From Pontivivens ytuae (GTDB taxonomy: Bacteria; Pseudomonadota; Alphaproteobacteria; Rhodobacterales; Rhodobacteraceae), in assembly GCF_015679265.1 (NCBI RefSeq), contig NZ_CP064942.1, positions 2,956,001 through 3,020,000 of the forward strand: DNA of 64,000 nucleotides, in the 5' to 3' direction. The position numbers and the translations under genes are program-made. The notes beneath the pieces were generated by a model. It did not search any database. It was not told where the DNA came from and saw only the letters and a list, made by a program, of their open reading frames with translations. Below, piece by piece: positions 42,726-50,911 of the stretch (its first letter is position 1; each line of letters starts with the position of its first letter).

Positions 42726-43940
42726 ATGACCACCCACTTCGACGCGCTCGAAACACGAAGCGCCGATGAGCGCGCCGCCCAGCAGGGCTCGGCGCTCTCC
42801 GCTCTCCTGCGGCACGCGATGGAATACGCGCCGGGCCTCGCCGCGCATCTCGGCGAGATCGACCCGGACGCGGTGACCGACCGCGCGACGCTCGCGAAGC
42901 TGCCGGTGCTGCGGAAGTCGGATCTCGGCGCGGCGCAGGGCGAGCATCCGCCCTTCGGTGGCTTCGATGCGGGGCGCACGCACCACGTCTTCCAGAGCCC
43001 CGGCCCGATCTACGAGCCGGGCGGCACGGGGGCGGACTGGTATCGCATGGGCCGCTTCCTCTTCGCTGCGGGGCTCGGGGCGGACGACCTCGTGCAGAAC
43101 TGCTTCTCCTATCACATGACGCCCGCAGGCATGATGTTCGAGAGCGGGGCGGCCGCGGTCGGCGCCCGCGTCTTTCCCGCCGGTACGGGCCAGACGGAGA
43201 TGCAGGCGCAGGCAGCCGCGCATCTCGGCGTCACCGCCTATGCCGGCACGCCGGACTACCTAAAGGTCATCCTTGATACTGCGGATGCCGCGGGCCTTAA
43301 GACGCAGATCACCAAGGCTGTCGTCGGCGGCGGCGCCCTCTTCCCGTCGCTCCGTCAGGAATACGCGGACCGCGGCATCGCCTGTCTGCAATGCTACGCC
43401 ACCGCCGATCTCGGCAACGTCGCTTATGAGAGCCCGGCGATGGAGGGCATGATCGTCGACGAGGGCGTGATCGTGGAGATCGTGCGCCCCGGCACCGGCG
43501 ATCCCGTCTCCGACGGCGAGGTGGGTGAGGTCGTGGTCACGACGCTCAACCGCGACTACCCGCTGGTGCGCTTCGCCACGGGCGACCTCTCGGCGGTGAT
43601 GGAGGGCGCGAGCCCCTGTGGCCGCACCAACATGCGCATCAAGGGCTGGATGGGCCGCGCCGACCAGACGACGAAGATCAAGGGCATGTTCGTCCGCCCC
43701 GAACAGGTGGCGGCGCTGGTGGCCAAACATGACGGCCTCACCAAGGCCCGCGTGATCGCCACCCGTGCGGAGGAGCGCGACGTGATGACCGTGCAGGTGG
43801 AGGGCGAAGGCCTCGACGCCGCTGCGGTGGGCGCAAGCGTCCGCGACACCCTCAAGCTCGCCGGCGAGATCGAGATCGTCGCCCCCGGCACCCTGCCCAA
43901 TGACGGCAAGGTCATTGACGACCAGCGCAGCTACGACTGA
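42726..43940 (+). CDS. Phenylacetate-CoA ligase-like (PaaK family) protein
   Basis: A 404-residue adenylate-forming enzyme. YAPGLAAHLGEIDPDAV, LAKLPVLRKSDL and FQSPGPIYEPGGTG near residue 85 match the N-terminal part of PaaK, while the usual SSGTTG P-loop is replaced by a PGPIYEPGGTG-type sequence, a known variant in this family. The C-terminal RDYPLVRFATGDLS and KIKGMFVRPEQVAALV keep the hinge. This may alter or remove adenylation. Its place at the end of the importer operon suggests a CoA-activating role for an aromatic or branched acid. Length is slightly below PaaK (about 430). Confidence 0.78.
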   Translation: MTTHFDALETRSADERAAQQGSALSALLRHAMEYAPGLAAHLGEIDPDAVTDRATLAKLPVLRKSDLGAAQGEHPPFGGFDAGRTHHVFQSPGPIYEPGGTGADWYRMGRFLFAAGLGADDLVQNCFSYHMTPAGMMFESGAAAVGARVFPAGTGQTEMQAQAAAHLGVTAYAGTPDYLKVILDTADAAGLKTQITKAVVGGGALFPSLRQEYADRGIACLQCYATADLGNVAYESPAMEGMIVDEGVIVEIVRPGTGDPVSDGEVGEVVVTTLNRDYPLVRFATGDLSAVMEGASPCGRTNMRIKGWMGRADQTTKIKGMFVRPEQVAALVAKHDGLTKARVIATRAEERDVMTVQVEGEGLDAAAVGASVRDTLKLAGEIEIVAPGTLPNDGKVIDDQRSYD

Positions 43941-44269
43941 GAAACCGCCCCAGGGCTCGATCCGGGGCCGCTCCGAAATCTCGCGGCGCGTCGAATAGAA
44001 AGGTCCCGGCTCTGCGGCCGGGACGGTCGGGTGGCGTGCGGCCGGCCTCAACAAAAACGACCACCCCGGACTTGATCCGGGGCCGCTCACATCCCCACGG
44101 CCGGCCGCACAAAACGACCCCACACTCCGGCCAGAACGGTTTGATTTGCTTGGATGGAGCCGTCTAGACCGGCGCCCACCGTACACGGCCCCAAAACAGA
44201 AGGCTCTGCCTATACGGCGAGGGCGATCTCAAGACAGCCTACCGATCGGCCTCGGAAGCCACCAAAACC
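43941..44269. repeat. Repeat-filled intergenic region (repeat C copy 3)
   Basis: Three palindromic units: ACCGCCCCAGGGCTCGATCC (43944), AAGGTCCCGGCTCTGCGGCC (44001) and ACCCCGGACTTGATCCGGGG (44065). They alternate orientation, as in extragenic palindromic doublets. Bases 44090-44269 show no gene or repeat that I recognise. It separates two convergent genes. Confidence 0.6.
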
Positions 44270-44878
44270 TCACCCCAGCAGCGCGCCCAGCTCCGCCACC
44301 GGGTCATCCGCCGACCAGATCTCGTCACCCACCGCGAGGAAATCGGCGAACGCCCTCAGCTCCGCCACCGTCTCCGCCGTCAGCCCGCCCTCGGCCACCA
44401 CCGGCACCTCGATCATCTGCGACCACCATTCGAAGAGCTCCGCCTCCGCCAGCTCCCCGTTGCCCAGCATCGGGTCGGAGGTCACGGGACCAAAGCTAAC
44501 GTAATCCGCCCCGATCTCGCCTGCCGTCATCCCTGCATGGCGCGAGGTCCCGCAGAATACCCCCGCGATCGCATCCTTGCCGAGCTCCTTCCGCACGTCG
44601 CGCAGGCTCCTCGGATCGCTCAGATGCACACCGTCGAGGCCGTGCGGCCCCACCAGCTTCCAGTGATCCTCGATGACGAAGGCCACATCCCGCGCGTGAC
44701 AGATGTCGCGCAGCCCGTCCGCCGCCCGCGCGATCGCATCCGCCGGCGCGTCGAGCCGCAGGCGTACGCAGGCGACCTCCCGCGCGTCCAGAACGGCGGC
44801 CATCCGCGGCGCGAAGGCGCTCAGCTCGAAGCGCCGGGGCGTCACGAGATAGAGCTGCGGCGCGTCGGTCTCGGCCAT
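44270..44878 (-). CDS. ThiE-like (TMP-TENI) family protein
   Basis: A 202-residue TIM-barrel protein of the thiamine-phosphate synthase/TenI family: LYLVTPRRFE at the start, VRLRLDAPADAIARA, GVHLSDPRSLRDVRKELG near 92, SFGPVTSDPM near 133 and PVVAEGGLTAETVAEL near 167, the phosphate-binding end. No other thiamine gene is nearby and some ThiE pyrophosphate residues are changed, so it may be a TenI-like or regulatory relative. GGAGG before 44878 sets the start. Confidence 0.75.
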   Translation of the reverse strand: MAETDAPQLYLVTPRRFELSAFAPRMAAVLDAREVACVRLRLDAPADAIARAADGLRDICHARDVAFVIEDHWKLVGPHGLDGVHLSDPRSLRDVRKELGKDAIAGVFCGTSRHAGMTAGEIGADYVSFGPVTSDPMLGNGELAEAELFEWWSQMIEVPVVAEGGLTAETVAELRAFADFLAVGDEIWSADDPVAELGALLG

Positions 44879-44966
44879 GCGGGGTCCTCCTGTCCAAGTG
44901 GCGGACATCTAGACCAGTGCGCGGGGCGTCACAATCCCCCGCTAGACCCATGCGTAGGAGAGCAGC

Positions 44967-45512
44967 ATGGACCCAAACCGCTTCATCGCTATCACCGGAG
45001 CCTCCGGCGGCGGCAAGTCGACGATCCTAGACGCGCTCGCCGCCCGCGGTCACGCCGTGCAGCCGGAGATCGGGCGCATGATCGTGCGGGAGGAGATGCC
45101 CGACGGCGCCCTGCCATGGACGCGGCCCGTGGCCTTCCGAGACCTGCTCTTCCACCGCTCCGTCGCCGCCTACGACAGCTGGGCCGCCGAGCGCCCGGGC
45201 CTGGTCTTCTTTGACCGGACCTTCATCGAGGCCATCGCCTGGTCCCGCAGCACCGGCGCTCCGGTCCCCGACGAGATGCAGCACGCGGCCCGCACCCGCC
45301 GCTTCGCGCAATCAGTCTTCGTCTGCCCACCCTGGCCCGAGATCTACCGCCGGGACGCCGAGCGCCGGCACGACTTCGCCGCCGCCCGCGCCGATTACGA
45401 GGCGAACGTCGCCGCCTATGCCGCCGCTGGTTACGACCTCATCGAAGTCCCCCGCGCCACCCCGGCCGAGCGCGCCGCCTTCATCCTCCGCGCTCTTCCC
45501 GTTCCACCTTGA
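44967..45512 (+). CDS. Small AAA-type P-loop ATPase
   Basis: A 181-residue P-loop protein. Walker A GASGGGKST near residue 10, VFFDRTFIEA near 80 as Walker B and a C-terminal arginine-rich lid (YRRDAERRHDF). The order resembles AAA_28 kinase-like ATPases, often of unknown function and sometimes phosphotransferases. It is divergent from the ThiE-like gene. A repeat A copy starts right on its stop codon. Confidence 0.75.
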   Translation: MDPNRFIAITGASGGGKSTILDALAARGHAVQPEIGRMIVREEMPDGALPWTRPVAFRDLLFHRSVAAYDSWAAERPGLVFFDRTFIEAIAWSRSTGAPVPDEMQHAARTRRFAQSVFVCPPWPEIYRRDAERRHDFAAARADYEANVAAYAAAGYDLIEVPRATPAERAAFILRALPVPP

Positions 45513-45534
45513 CCAAAATATCCCCGCCGGAGGC
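45512..45534 (+). repeat. Repeat family A, copy 7
   Basis: ACCAAAATATCCCCGCCGGAGG begins on the last base of the stop of the preceding gene. It is the most complete copy in this window and lies 8 bases before the end of the convergent cupin gene. Confidence 0.65.
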
Positions 45535-45541
45535 GCACGCC

Positions 45542-45970
45542 TCAGCCCCGCGGCACCGGTCGCCAGTCGGGCGGCGCCATCTCGAAGCCGTCGAAGGTGA
45601 AGCCCGGGCTCACCGTGCAGCCGACCAGCGTCCACGCGCCTACAGAGGCAGCGCTCTGCCACCACCCATCCGGCACCACGAGTTGCGGCCGCTGGCGCTG
45701 CTCCAGATGCGGCCCGAGCATATGCGCCTCCGCGTCGTGCCCATCCGGGCTCATCGACAGCACCAGCGGTGCGCCCGCGTACCAGTGCCATATCTCGGCC
45801 GCGTCGACCCGGTGCCAGTAGGAGATCTGGTCGGCTGCGAGCATGTAGTAGATCGCGGTGCCCGCCGCGCGCTCCCCCTCGGGAGCCTCCGCCCGCCAGG
45901 TCTCGCGATACCAGCCGCCCTCGGGGTGGGGCTGGAGCTCCAGCATCTCGACGATGTCCTGCGGCGTCAT
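45542..45970 (-). CDS. DUF985 (cupin_5) family protein
   Basis: A 142-residue cupin. PHPEGGWYRETW near residue 15, AIYYMLAADQISYWHRVDAAEIWHWYAG near 39, LVVPDGWWQSA and LVGCTVSPGFTFDGFEMA near 120 are the DUF985 signature. Histidines around the barrel could bind metal. Members are linked with sugar-nucleotide or small-molecule handling, but no function is proven. The start shares four bases with the pcaB stop, so they form a pcaB-cupin operon. Confidence 0.88.
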   Translation of the reverse strand: MTPQDIVEMLELQPHPEGGWYRETWRAEAPEGERAAGTAIYYMLAADQISYWHRVDAAEIWHWYAGAPLVLSMSPDGHDAEAHMLGPHLEQRQRPQLVVPDGWWQSAASVGAWTLVGCTVSPGFTFDGFEMAPPDWRPVPRG

Positions 45971-47283
45971 GTGGCGGCCCTCCGTGCCAGCTCGACCGCC
46001 CGGCCCGATTGGGCGAGCGGATCGAAGAGCGTGTTCCAGTCGAGCGGCGCGGGCGGGTCGGCCTCCAGCACGTCCCGCAGCTCACGCCCCTCGTCGATCG
46101 CGGTGCGGCAGGCGGCCTTTACCTGCGCCGCCGCCTCGGGCCGTGGCATGTGGGCGCTCAAGGCGAAGGTCACGGCCTCGGCAAAAACCAGCCCCCGCGT
46201 CGCGTCCAGTTCCGCGCGCAGGGCGGCCGCATCGACCTGCAGGCCCTCGACCATCCCGGCCGTCAGCCGCAGCGCCGCGCCGGTCGCGCAGATCATCTGC
46301 GGCAGCGTCAGCCATTCCTGCGCCCAGGTCGCACCGTCGCGGTCGCCCTCCTGCAACAGCGCCTGTCCCAGCCCGCCGGAAAGCTGCACCACGTGCCGCG
46401 TCAGTGCCACGATGCTCTCGGCGGCCACCGGGTTCTGCTTGTGCGGCATGGTCGAGGAGCCGCCCGCCGCGCCCAGCCGGATTCCCGCGGGTTGCATCTG
46501 CACCATCTGCAGCACGTCCGTCGCGATCTTGCCGCAGGCCCCGGCGACGAGCGCGAGCCAGTGGCTCAGCTCCGCGATCCCATCGCGCGTGGCGTTCCAC
46601 GGATGCTCCGCCACGCCGAGGCCGAGGGCGGCGGCCAGCTTCTCCTCCACCTCCGCCGCCCGGGGGCCGAGCGCCGCCGACGTTCCCGCGGCCCCCGCGA
46701 GGCTCACCACCAGCAGCCGCGGCTGCAACGCCGCCAGCCGCTCCAGATGGCGGGGCAGGGGTGCGCGCCACGTCGCCGCCCGCGCGCCGAAGGTCGTCGG
46801 TGTCGCGGGCTGATGGCGGGTGCGTGCGGCCATCACCGTCTCCGCCTCGCGTCCGGCCAGCACCCCCAGCGTCCCGGCAAGCCCCTCGATCCGCCCCTCC
46901 AGCATCTCCAGCGCCCGGCGCAGCCGCAACACCAGCCCCGTGTCGATCACGTCCTGCGAGGTGGGGCCGAAATGGGCCCAGGCCGCGTGATCCGGCGCGT
47001 CCATCGCCTTGCGGAACGCCTCGACCAGCGCGGGCACCGGCACGCCAGCCGCCGCATAGCCCGGCGCGAGCGCCGCGGCATCCACCTGCACCTCCATCGC
47101 TGCGCGCTTGATGAAGAACGCGCTGTCGCCCGGGATCAGCCCCATGTCGCCCTGCACCTCGGCCAAGGCCCCTTCGAAGAGCAGCATGGCCCGGATCTCG
47201 GCCGCATCGGTGAAGAGGGCCGCAAGCTCGGTGTCGCCGAACAGCTCCCGCGCCAGCGGGCTGTCGAACGGGGTGAAACTCAT
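45967..47283 (-). CDS. pcaB: 3-carboxy-cis,cis-muconate cycloisomerase PcaB
   Basis: A 438-residue enzyme of the fumarase/aspartase superfamily acting in the protocatechuate branch of the beta-ketoadipate pathway: it cyclises 3-carboxy-cis,cis-muconate to a lactone. The superfamily signature GSSTMPHKQNP is present near residue 268, with HFGPTSQDVIDTG near 103 and ARTRHQPATPTTFG near 147. Length is usual for PcaB. The ATG at 47283 has GGAGG 9 bases before it. It is divergent from an IclR-type regulator, the normal pca arrangement. Other pca genes (pcaGH, pcaC) are not in the window. Confidence 0.9.
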   Translation of the reverse strand: MSFTPFDSPLARELFGDTELAALFTDAAEIRAMLLFEGALAEVQGDMGLIPGDSAFFIKRAAMEVQVDAAALAPGYAAAGVPVPALVEAFRKAMDAPDHAAWAHFGPTSQDVIDTGLVLRLRRALEMLEGRIEGLAGTLGVLAGREAETVMAARTRHQPATPTTFGARAATWRAPLPRHLERLAALQPRLLVVSLAGAAGTSAALGPRAAEVEEKLAAALGLGVAEHPWNATRDGIAELSHWLALVAGACGKIATDVLQMVQMQPAGIRLGAAGGSSTMPHKQNPVAAESIVALTRHVVQLSGGLGQALLQEGDRDGATWAQEWLTLPQMICATGAALRLTAGMVEGLQVDAAALRAELDATRGLVFAEAVTFALSAHMPRPEAAAQVKAACRTAIDEGRELRDVLEADPPAPLDWNTLFDPLAQSGRAVELARRAAT

Positions 47284-47411
47284 CGCGAAGGACCTCCATC
47301 GCCGGGCCGGATGGGCGGCAGGTTTCCCCATTCGTGGCCCGCCTGCAAGCATCGCTTGGGTTCCGTACCTGCGTGGCTCGCCTTGCGCTTCACGCGCTCT
47401 AAGTCCCGTTC

Positions 47412-48224
47412 ATGTCGAGGGATTCACAGCACCTCGCCCCGGGTGAGGGCGACCGGACCGGGCAGGTGCGCGCGGTGGTTCGCGCCATGACCCTCCTGCG
47501 GGAGATCGCGGCGGCCGAGGGGCCGGGACTTACCTTGACCGAGGTGGCCGAGCGCGCCGGATTGCCGCCATCGACCACCCATCGCCTGCTCACAACGCTC
47601 GAAAGCGAGCGTTTCGTGCGCTACGACGTCGCCGCCGGTACCTGGCAGATCGGGGTGACGGCCTTCGTCACCGGATCGGCCTTCGTGCGCACCCGCAACC
47701 TCCTGATGCTCGCGAAGCCCTACCTGCGCCGCCTCGTCGACCTGACAGGCGAGACCTCGAATATCCTGGTGGAGAACGGGGGCGAGGTCGTCTGCCTCGA
47801 CCAGGCCGAGAGCCGCCACACCATGCGCGCCATCACGCAAGTGGGCGGGCGCATGCCGATGCACGCCTCGGGCTCGGGCAAGATCCTCCTGGCCCTCATG
47901 AGCCGCGACCGGCGGGAGGCTGTACTGGGCGGGCACCCGCTCGACGCGCTGACGCCCAACACCATCACGGATCCCGAGCGGCTGGAGCGCGAACTGGCCG
48001 AGGCGCGTCAGCGCGGTGTCGCCTTCGATGACGAGGAGCACGCCGCGGGTCTGCGCTGCGCCGCCGCTCCGATCTGGTCGGAGACCGGGCAGCCCGTCGC
48101 CGCCGTCTCCGTCTCCGGTCCCGCCGCGCGCCTGACCGACGACCGGTTGCAGGAGCTCGCCGACCAGGTGGCCCGCGTCGCCGCGGATATCACCGCCGAG
48201 TTCGGGGGGCGACCGGGCCGCTGA
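47412..48224 (+). CDS. IclR-family regulator, probably of pca genes
   Basis: A 270-residue regulator. The N-terminal winged helix runs from about residue 20 to 80 (TLTEVAERAGLPPSTTHRLLTTLESERFVRYD), and the IclR effector domain follows (about 90-260), with GRMPMHASGSGKILLA and DDEEHAAGLRCAAAPIW, typical contact residues for aromatic acids. IclR proteins PcaR/PcaU control beta-ketoadipate genes. Divergence from pcaB over 128 bases suggests that it regulates that promoter, though no operator is proven. Its own binding region 47284-47411 contains several short dyads. Confidence 0.82.
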   Translation: MSRDSQHLAPGEGDRTGQVRAVVRAMTLLREIAAAEGPGLTLTEVAERAGLPPSTTHRLLTTLESERFVRYDVAAGTWQIGVTAFVTGSAFVRTRNLLMLAKPYLRRLVDLTGETSNILVENGGEVVCLDQAESRHTMRAITQVGGRMPMHASGSGKILLALMSRDRREAVLGGHPLDALTPNTITDPERLERELAEARQRGVAFDDEEHAAGLRCAAAPIWSETGQPVAAVSVSGPAARLTDDRLQELADQVARVAADITAEFGGRPGR

Positions 48225-48318
48225 CGGCTGCCGATTTCCGCCCCGTCACGGCCCCGAAAATCCCCCTTGCAGCCCCCGAACCGCTTTGCTAGATGACGCC
48301 ATGCCCAAGCGGCTCTGG

Positions 48319-48393
48319 TCCGGCGTAGCTCAGTGGTAGAGCAGTTGACTGTTAATCAATTGGTCGTAGGTTCGAACCCTACCGCCGGAGCCA
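48319..48393 (+). tRNA. tRNA-Asn (GTT)
   Basis: A full cloverleaf: acceptor TCCGGCG paired with CGCCGGA, D arm GCTCAGTGGTAGAGC, anticodon arm TTGACTGTTAATCAA with GTT at 48351-48353, T arm with TTCGAACC, and encoded CCA (48391-48393). Confidence 0.97.
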
Positions 48394-48419
48394 AACCTCT
48401 CTGACATCACGGTTTTCAG

Positions 48420-48440
48420 GCGAGAGTACTCCTCGCTTTT
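48420..48440 (+). terminator. Weak hairpin after tRNA-Asn
   Basis: GCGAG and CTCGC pair across a seven-base loop and are followed by TTTT. The stem is short, so this is a tentative terminator of the tRNA transcript. Confidence 0.4.
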
Positions 48441-48497
48441 CCCGTGCGACAGTGCGCGCGCTGTGCCACTCTGCCCGCGAAATCAGGGGAGGGCCGC

Positions 48498-49271
48498 ATG
48501 CTGACATTCGCCGCCGCGAACGGGACCACGCTGCATTACCGGGATGAGGGCGAGGGTGCGCCCATCGTCTTCATCAACTCGCTCGGCACCGATTTCCGGA
48601 TCTGGGACGACGTCGCCGCAGCCCTGCCGGGGCGGCATCTGCGCCATGACAAGCGCGGCCATGGGCTCAGCGCCGGGGTGCCTGTCTCGATGGACGACCA
48701 CGTTGCCGACGTCGCGGCGTTGATGGAGGGGCAGGGAACTGGCCCGGCGGTGATCTGCGGCCTCTCGGTCGGTGGGATGATCGCGCAGGGGCTTGCGGCT
48801 ACGCGGCCCGATCTGGTCCGTGCGCTGATCCTCTGTGACACCGGCCACCTCATCGGCACGCGCGAGCTCTGGGACGACCGCATCGCCGCGGTCACCGAGC
48901 ACGGCATCGAGGCCATCGCCGATGGCATCCTCGCCCGCTGGTTCTCCCCTACCTTTCGCGAGACGCGGACGATCGAGCTTGCCGGGTGGCGCCAGATGCT
49001 CACGCGGACGCCGCAGGTGGGCTACCTAGCCACCTCCGCCGCGATCCGCGACAGCGACTTTAGCGAGAGCACGCGCGCGCTGCGCGTCCCGACCCTCTGT
49101 GTCGTGGGTGAGCATGACGGCTCCACCCCGCCCGATCTGGTGCGGGAGCTTGCGGGCCTCATTCCCGGTGCCCGTTTCGAAGTGATTGCGGGTGCGGGCC
49201 ACTTGCCTTGCATCGAGCAGCCCGCGGCGCTCGCCGCCCTGATCGCCGATTTCCTCACGACCCTCGACTGA
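48498..49271 (+). CDS. pcaD: 3-oxoadipate enol-lactonase PcaD
   Basis: A 257-residue alpha/beta hydrolase. VFINSLGTDFRIWDDV (oxyanion region), the RHDKRGHGLS motif and the nucleophile elbow GLSVGGMIAQGLA near residue 91 are characteristic of PcaD, with the Asp in VVGEHDGSTPP and His in GAGHLPCIEQP. It hydrolyses 3-oxoadipate enol-lactone to 3-oxoadipate. GGGGAGGG just before 48498 sets the start. It is followed 12 bases later by pcaF. Confidence 0.88.
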   Translation: MLTFAAANGTTLHYRDEGEGAPIVFINSLGTDFRIWDDVAAALPGRHLRHDKRGHGLSAGVPVSMDDHVADVAALMEGQGTGPAVICGLSVGGMIAQGLAATRPDLVRALILCDTGHLIGTRELWDDRIAAVTEHGIEAIADGILARWFSPTFRETRTIELAGWRQMLTRTPQVGYLATSAAIRDSDFSESTRALRVPTLCVVGEHDGSTPPDLVRELAGLIPGARFEVIAGAGHLPCIEQPAALAALIADFLTTLD

Positions 49272-49283
49272 ACGGAGGCCCCG

Positions 49284-50483
49284 ATGCCCGACGCCTTCAT
49301 CTGCGGCTATATCCGCACGCCGATCGGCCGCTATGGCGGCGCACTCGCCCCGGTCCGGCCCGACGACATGGCCGCCCATGTGATCCGGGAACTCGTCGCC
49401 CGGACCACCGTCGCCCCAGACGCGGTGGAGGAGGTGGTGCTGGGCTGCGCCAACCAGGCGGGCGAAGACAACCGCAACGTCGCGCGCATGGCCACGCTCC
49501 TCGCAGGGCTGCCGGAGGAGGTGCCCGCCCACACGCTCAACCGCCTCTGCGCCTCCGGCCTCGACGCCGTCGCCTCCGCCGCCCGCGCGGTGCGCCTCGG
49601 CGAGATCGACCTCGCTATCGCGGGCGGGGTGGAGAGCATGAGCCGCGCGCCTCTCGTGATGCCGAAGCCTGAGACCGCCTTCTCCCGCCATGCGGAGATC
49701 CACGACACCACCATCGGCTGGCGCTTCATTAACAAGGCGCTCGCGAAGCAGTACGGCACCGACTCGATGCCCGAGACGGCGGAGAATGTCGCGGCCGAGC
49801 ATCAGGTTTCCCGCGCTGACCAGGATGCCTTCGCCCTGCGCTCGCAGGAGCGGGTGGCGGCAGCGCAGGCGAACGGGCGGCTGGGCCAAGAGATCGTGGC
49901 GGTCGAGATCCCGCAGCGCCGGGGCGATCCGATCGTGGTGGAGAGCGACGAGCATCCCCGCGCGACCACGCTGGAGAAACTCGGCACGCTGCCCACGCCG
50001 TTCCGCGAGGGCGGCTCCGTCACCGCGGGCAATGCGAGCGGCGTCAATGACGGCGCGGCGGCCCTCCTCATCGCGTCGGGGCAAGCGGTAGAGCGCCATG
50101 GCCTCAGGCCGATCGCCCGGATCCTCGGCAGCGCCTCGGCCGGGGTGCGGCCCGCGGTGATGGGGATCGGACCGGTGCCCGCGACGCGCAAGCTCTGCGC
50201 GCAGCTCGACTTTACACCCGCCGGTTTCGACGTGATCGAGCTGAACGAGGCCTTTGCCGCCCAAGCCCTCGCCGTACTGCGCGATCTCGGCCTGCCGGAC
50301 GACGCGCCCCACGTGAACCCCAACGGCGGGGCCATCGCGCTGGGCCATCCGCTCGGCATGTCCGGCGCGCGCCTCGCCGGAACCGCGGCGCTGGAGCTGC
50401 AGGCCCGCGGCGGCGGCAAGGCGCTGGCGACCATGTGCGTCGGCGTGGGGCAGGGGGTCGCGCTCGCCATCGAGGCGGTCTGA
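49284..50483 (+). CDS. pcaF: 3-oxoadipyl-CoA thiolase PcaF
   Basis: A 399-residue thiolase that splits 3-oxoadipyl-CoA to succinyl-CoA and acetyl-CoA. LNRLCASGLDAVASA carries the nucleophilic Cys, AGGVESMSRAP is the thiolase signature, and HVNPNGGAIALGHPLGMSGAR contains the catalytic His; CVGVGQGVAL near the end holds the second Cys. The start IRTPIGRYGGALAPVRPDDMAA is typical of PcaF. It forms a two-gene unit with pcaD. Confidence 0.93.
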   Translation: MPDAFICGYIRTPIGRYGGALAPVRPDDMAAHVIRELVARTTVAPDAVEEVVLGCANQAGEDNRNVARMATLLAGLPEEVPAHTLNRLCASGLDAVASAARAVRLGEIDLAIAGGVESMSRAPLVMPKPETAFSRHAEIHDTTIGWRFINKALAKQYGTDSMPETAENVAAEHQVSRADQDAFALRSQERVAAAQANGRLGQEIVAVEIPQRRGDPIVVESDEHPRATTLEKLGTLPTPFREGGSVTAGNASGVNDGAAALLIASGQAVERHGLRPIARILGSASAGVRPAVMGIGPVPATRKLCAQLDFTPAGFDVIELNEAFAAQALAVLRDLGLPDDAPHVNPNGGAIALGHPLGMSGARLAGTAALELQARGGGKALATMCVGVGQGVALAIEAV

Positions 50484-50485
50484 AC

Positions 50486-50581
50486 TGAACCGATTGGTTC
50501 ACTTGCGGAAACGCAGTGTCGATTTGGTGAACTGAACCGTTTGGTTTATACGGCTGGTCATGAACTGAACGGTTCGGTTCA
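50486..50581. promoter_or_regulatory. Three TetR-type operator candidates between pcaF and the secreted-protein gene
   Basis: Site 1: TGAACC-GATT-GGTTCA (50486-50501), a perfect palindrome. Site 2: TGAACC-GTTT-GGTTTA (50533-50548), one mismatch. Site 3: TGAACG-GTTC-GGTTCA (50566-50581), one mismatch. All are preceded by GAAC, giving a shared GAACTGAAC core. They probably bind the TetR regulator encoded at 50912. Confidence 0.7.
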
Positions 50582-50600
50582 TTTATCGGAGGACCAAGAC

Positions 50601-50807
50601 ATGACCCTCAAGACGTTCCTGATTGCCGCCCTCGCCGCGACCCTCGCCATGCCTGCACTCGCGCAGCAGCAGACCACCCGCAATCCGGACCCGGAGCCCA
50701 CGGTCCAGTGCACCCAGCTCGAGATGCAGATGGGCATCCGCGGGGCGGAGTGCGGCACGCGCAGCCTCGGCGGCCTCGCCCTCGAAAAGAACGAAGCGGA
50801 AGATTGA
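50601..50807 (+). CDS. Small secreted protein of unknown function
   Basis: A 68-residue protein with a Sec signal (FLIAALAATLAMPALAQ). The mature part of about 47 residues is polar, with two cysteines (VQCTQLEM, AECGTRS) likely to form a disulfide. It sits immediately downstream of three TetR-type operators and upstream of the TetR gene, so it is probably the regulated target. No family is recognised. GGAGG lies close before its ATG. Confidence 0.65.
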   Translation: MTLKTFLIAALAATLAMPALAQQQTTRNPDPEPTVQCTQLEMQMGIRGAECGTRSLGGLALEKNEAED

Positions 50808-50855
50808 GCGCCGCGGACCTTCCCTCCGCGCAAATCACCGGCGCGGAGGGGAGAA

Positions 50856-50883
50856 TTGACACAAGTGAACTGAACGGTATCGT
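50856..50883 (+). promoter_or_regulatory. Promoter of the TetR gene with overlapping half-operator
   Basis: TTGACA (50856-50861) and TATCGT (50878-50883) are 16 bases apart. The spacer contains GTGAACTGAACGGT, the same core as the upstream operators, so the regulator probably represses its own gene. Confidence 0.55.
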
Positions 50884-50911
50884 CCGATTACACGACCGTT
50901 CGGGAGCGAAC

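Noticed and set aside
47284..47411. A defined IclR operator between pcaB and the regulator
   Set aside because: Several short dyads exist (for example around GGTTCCGTACC) but none is clearly better than expected, so no site is claimed.
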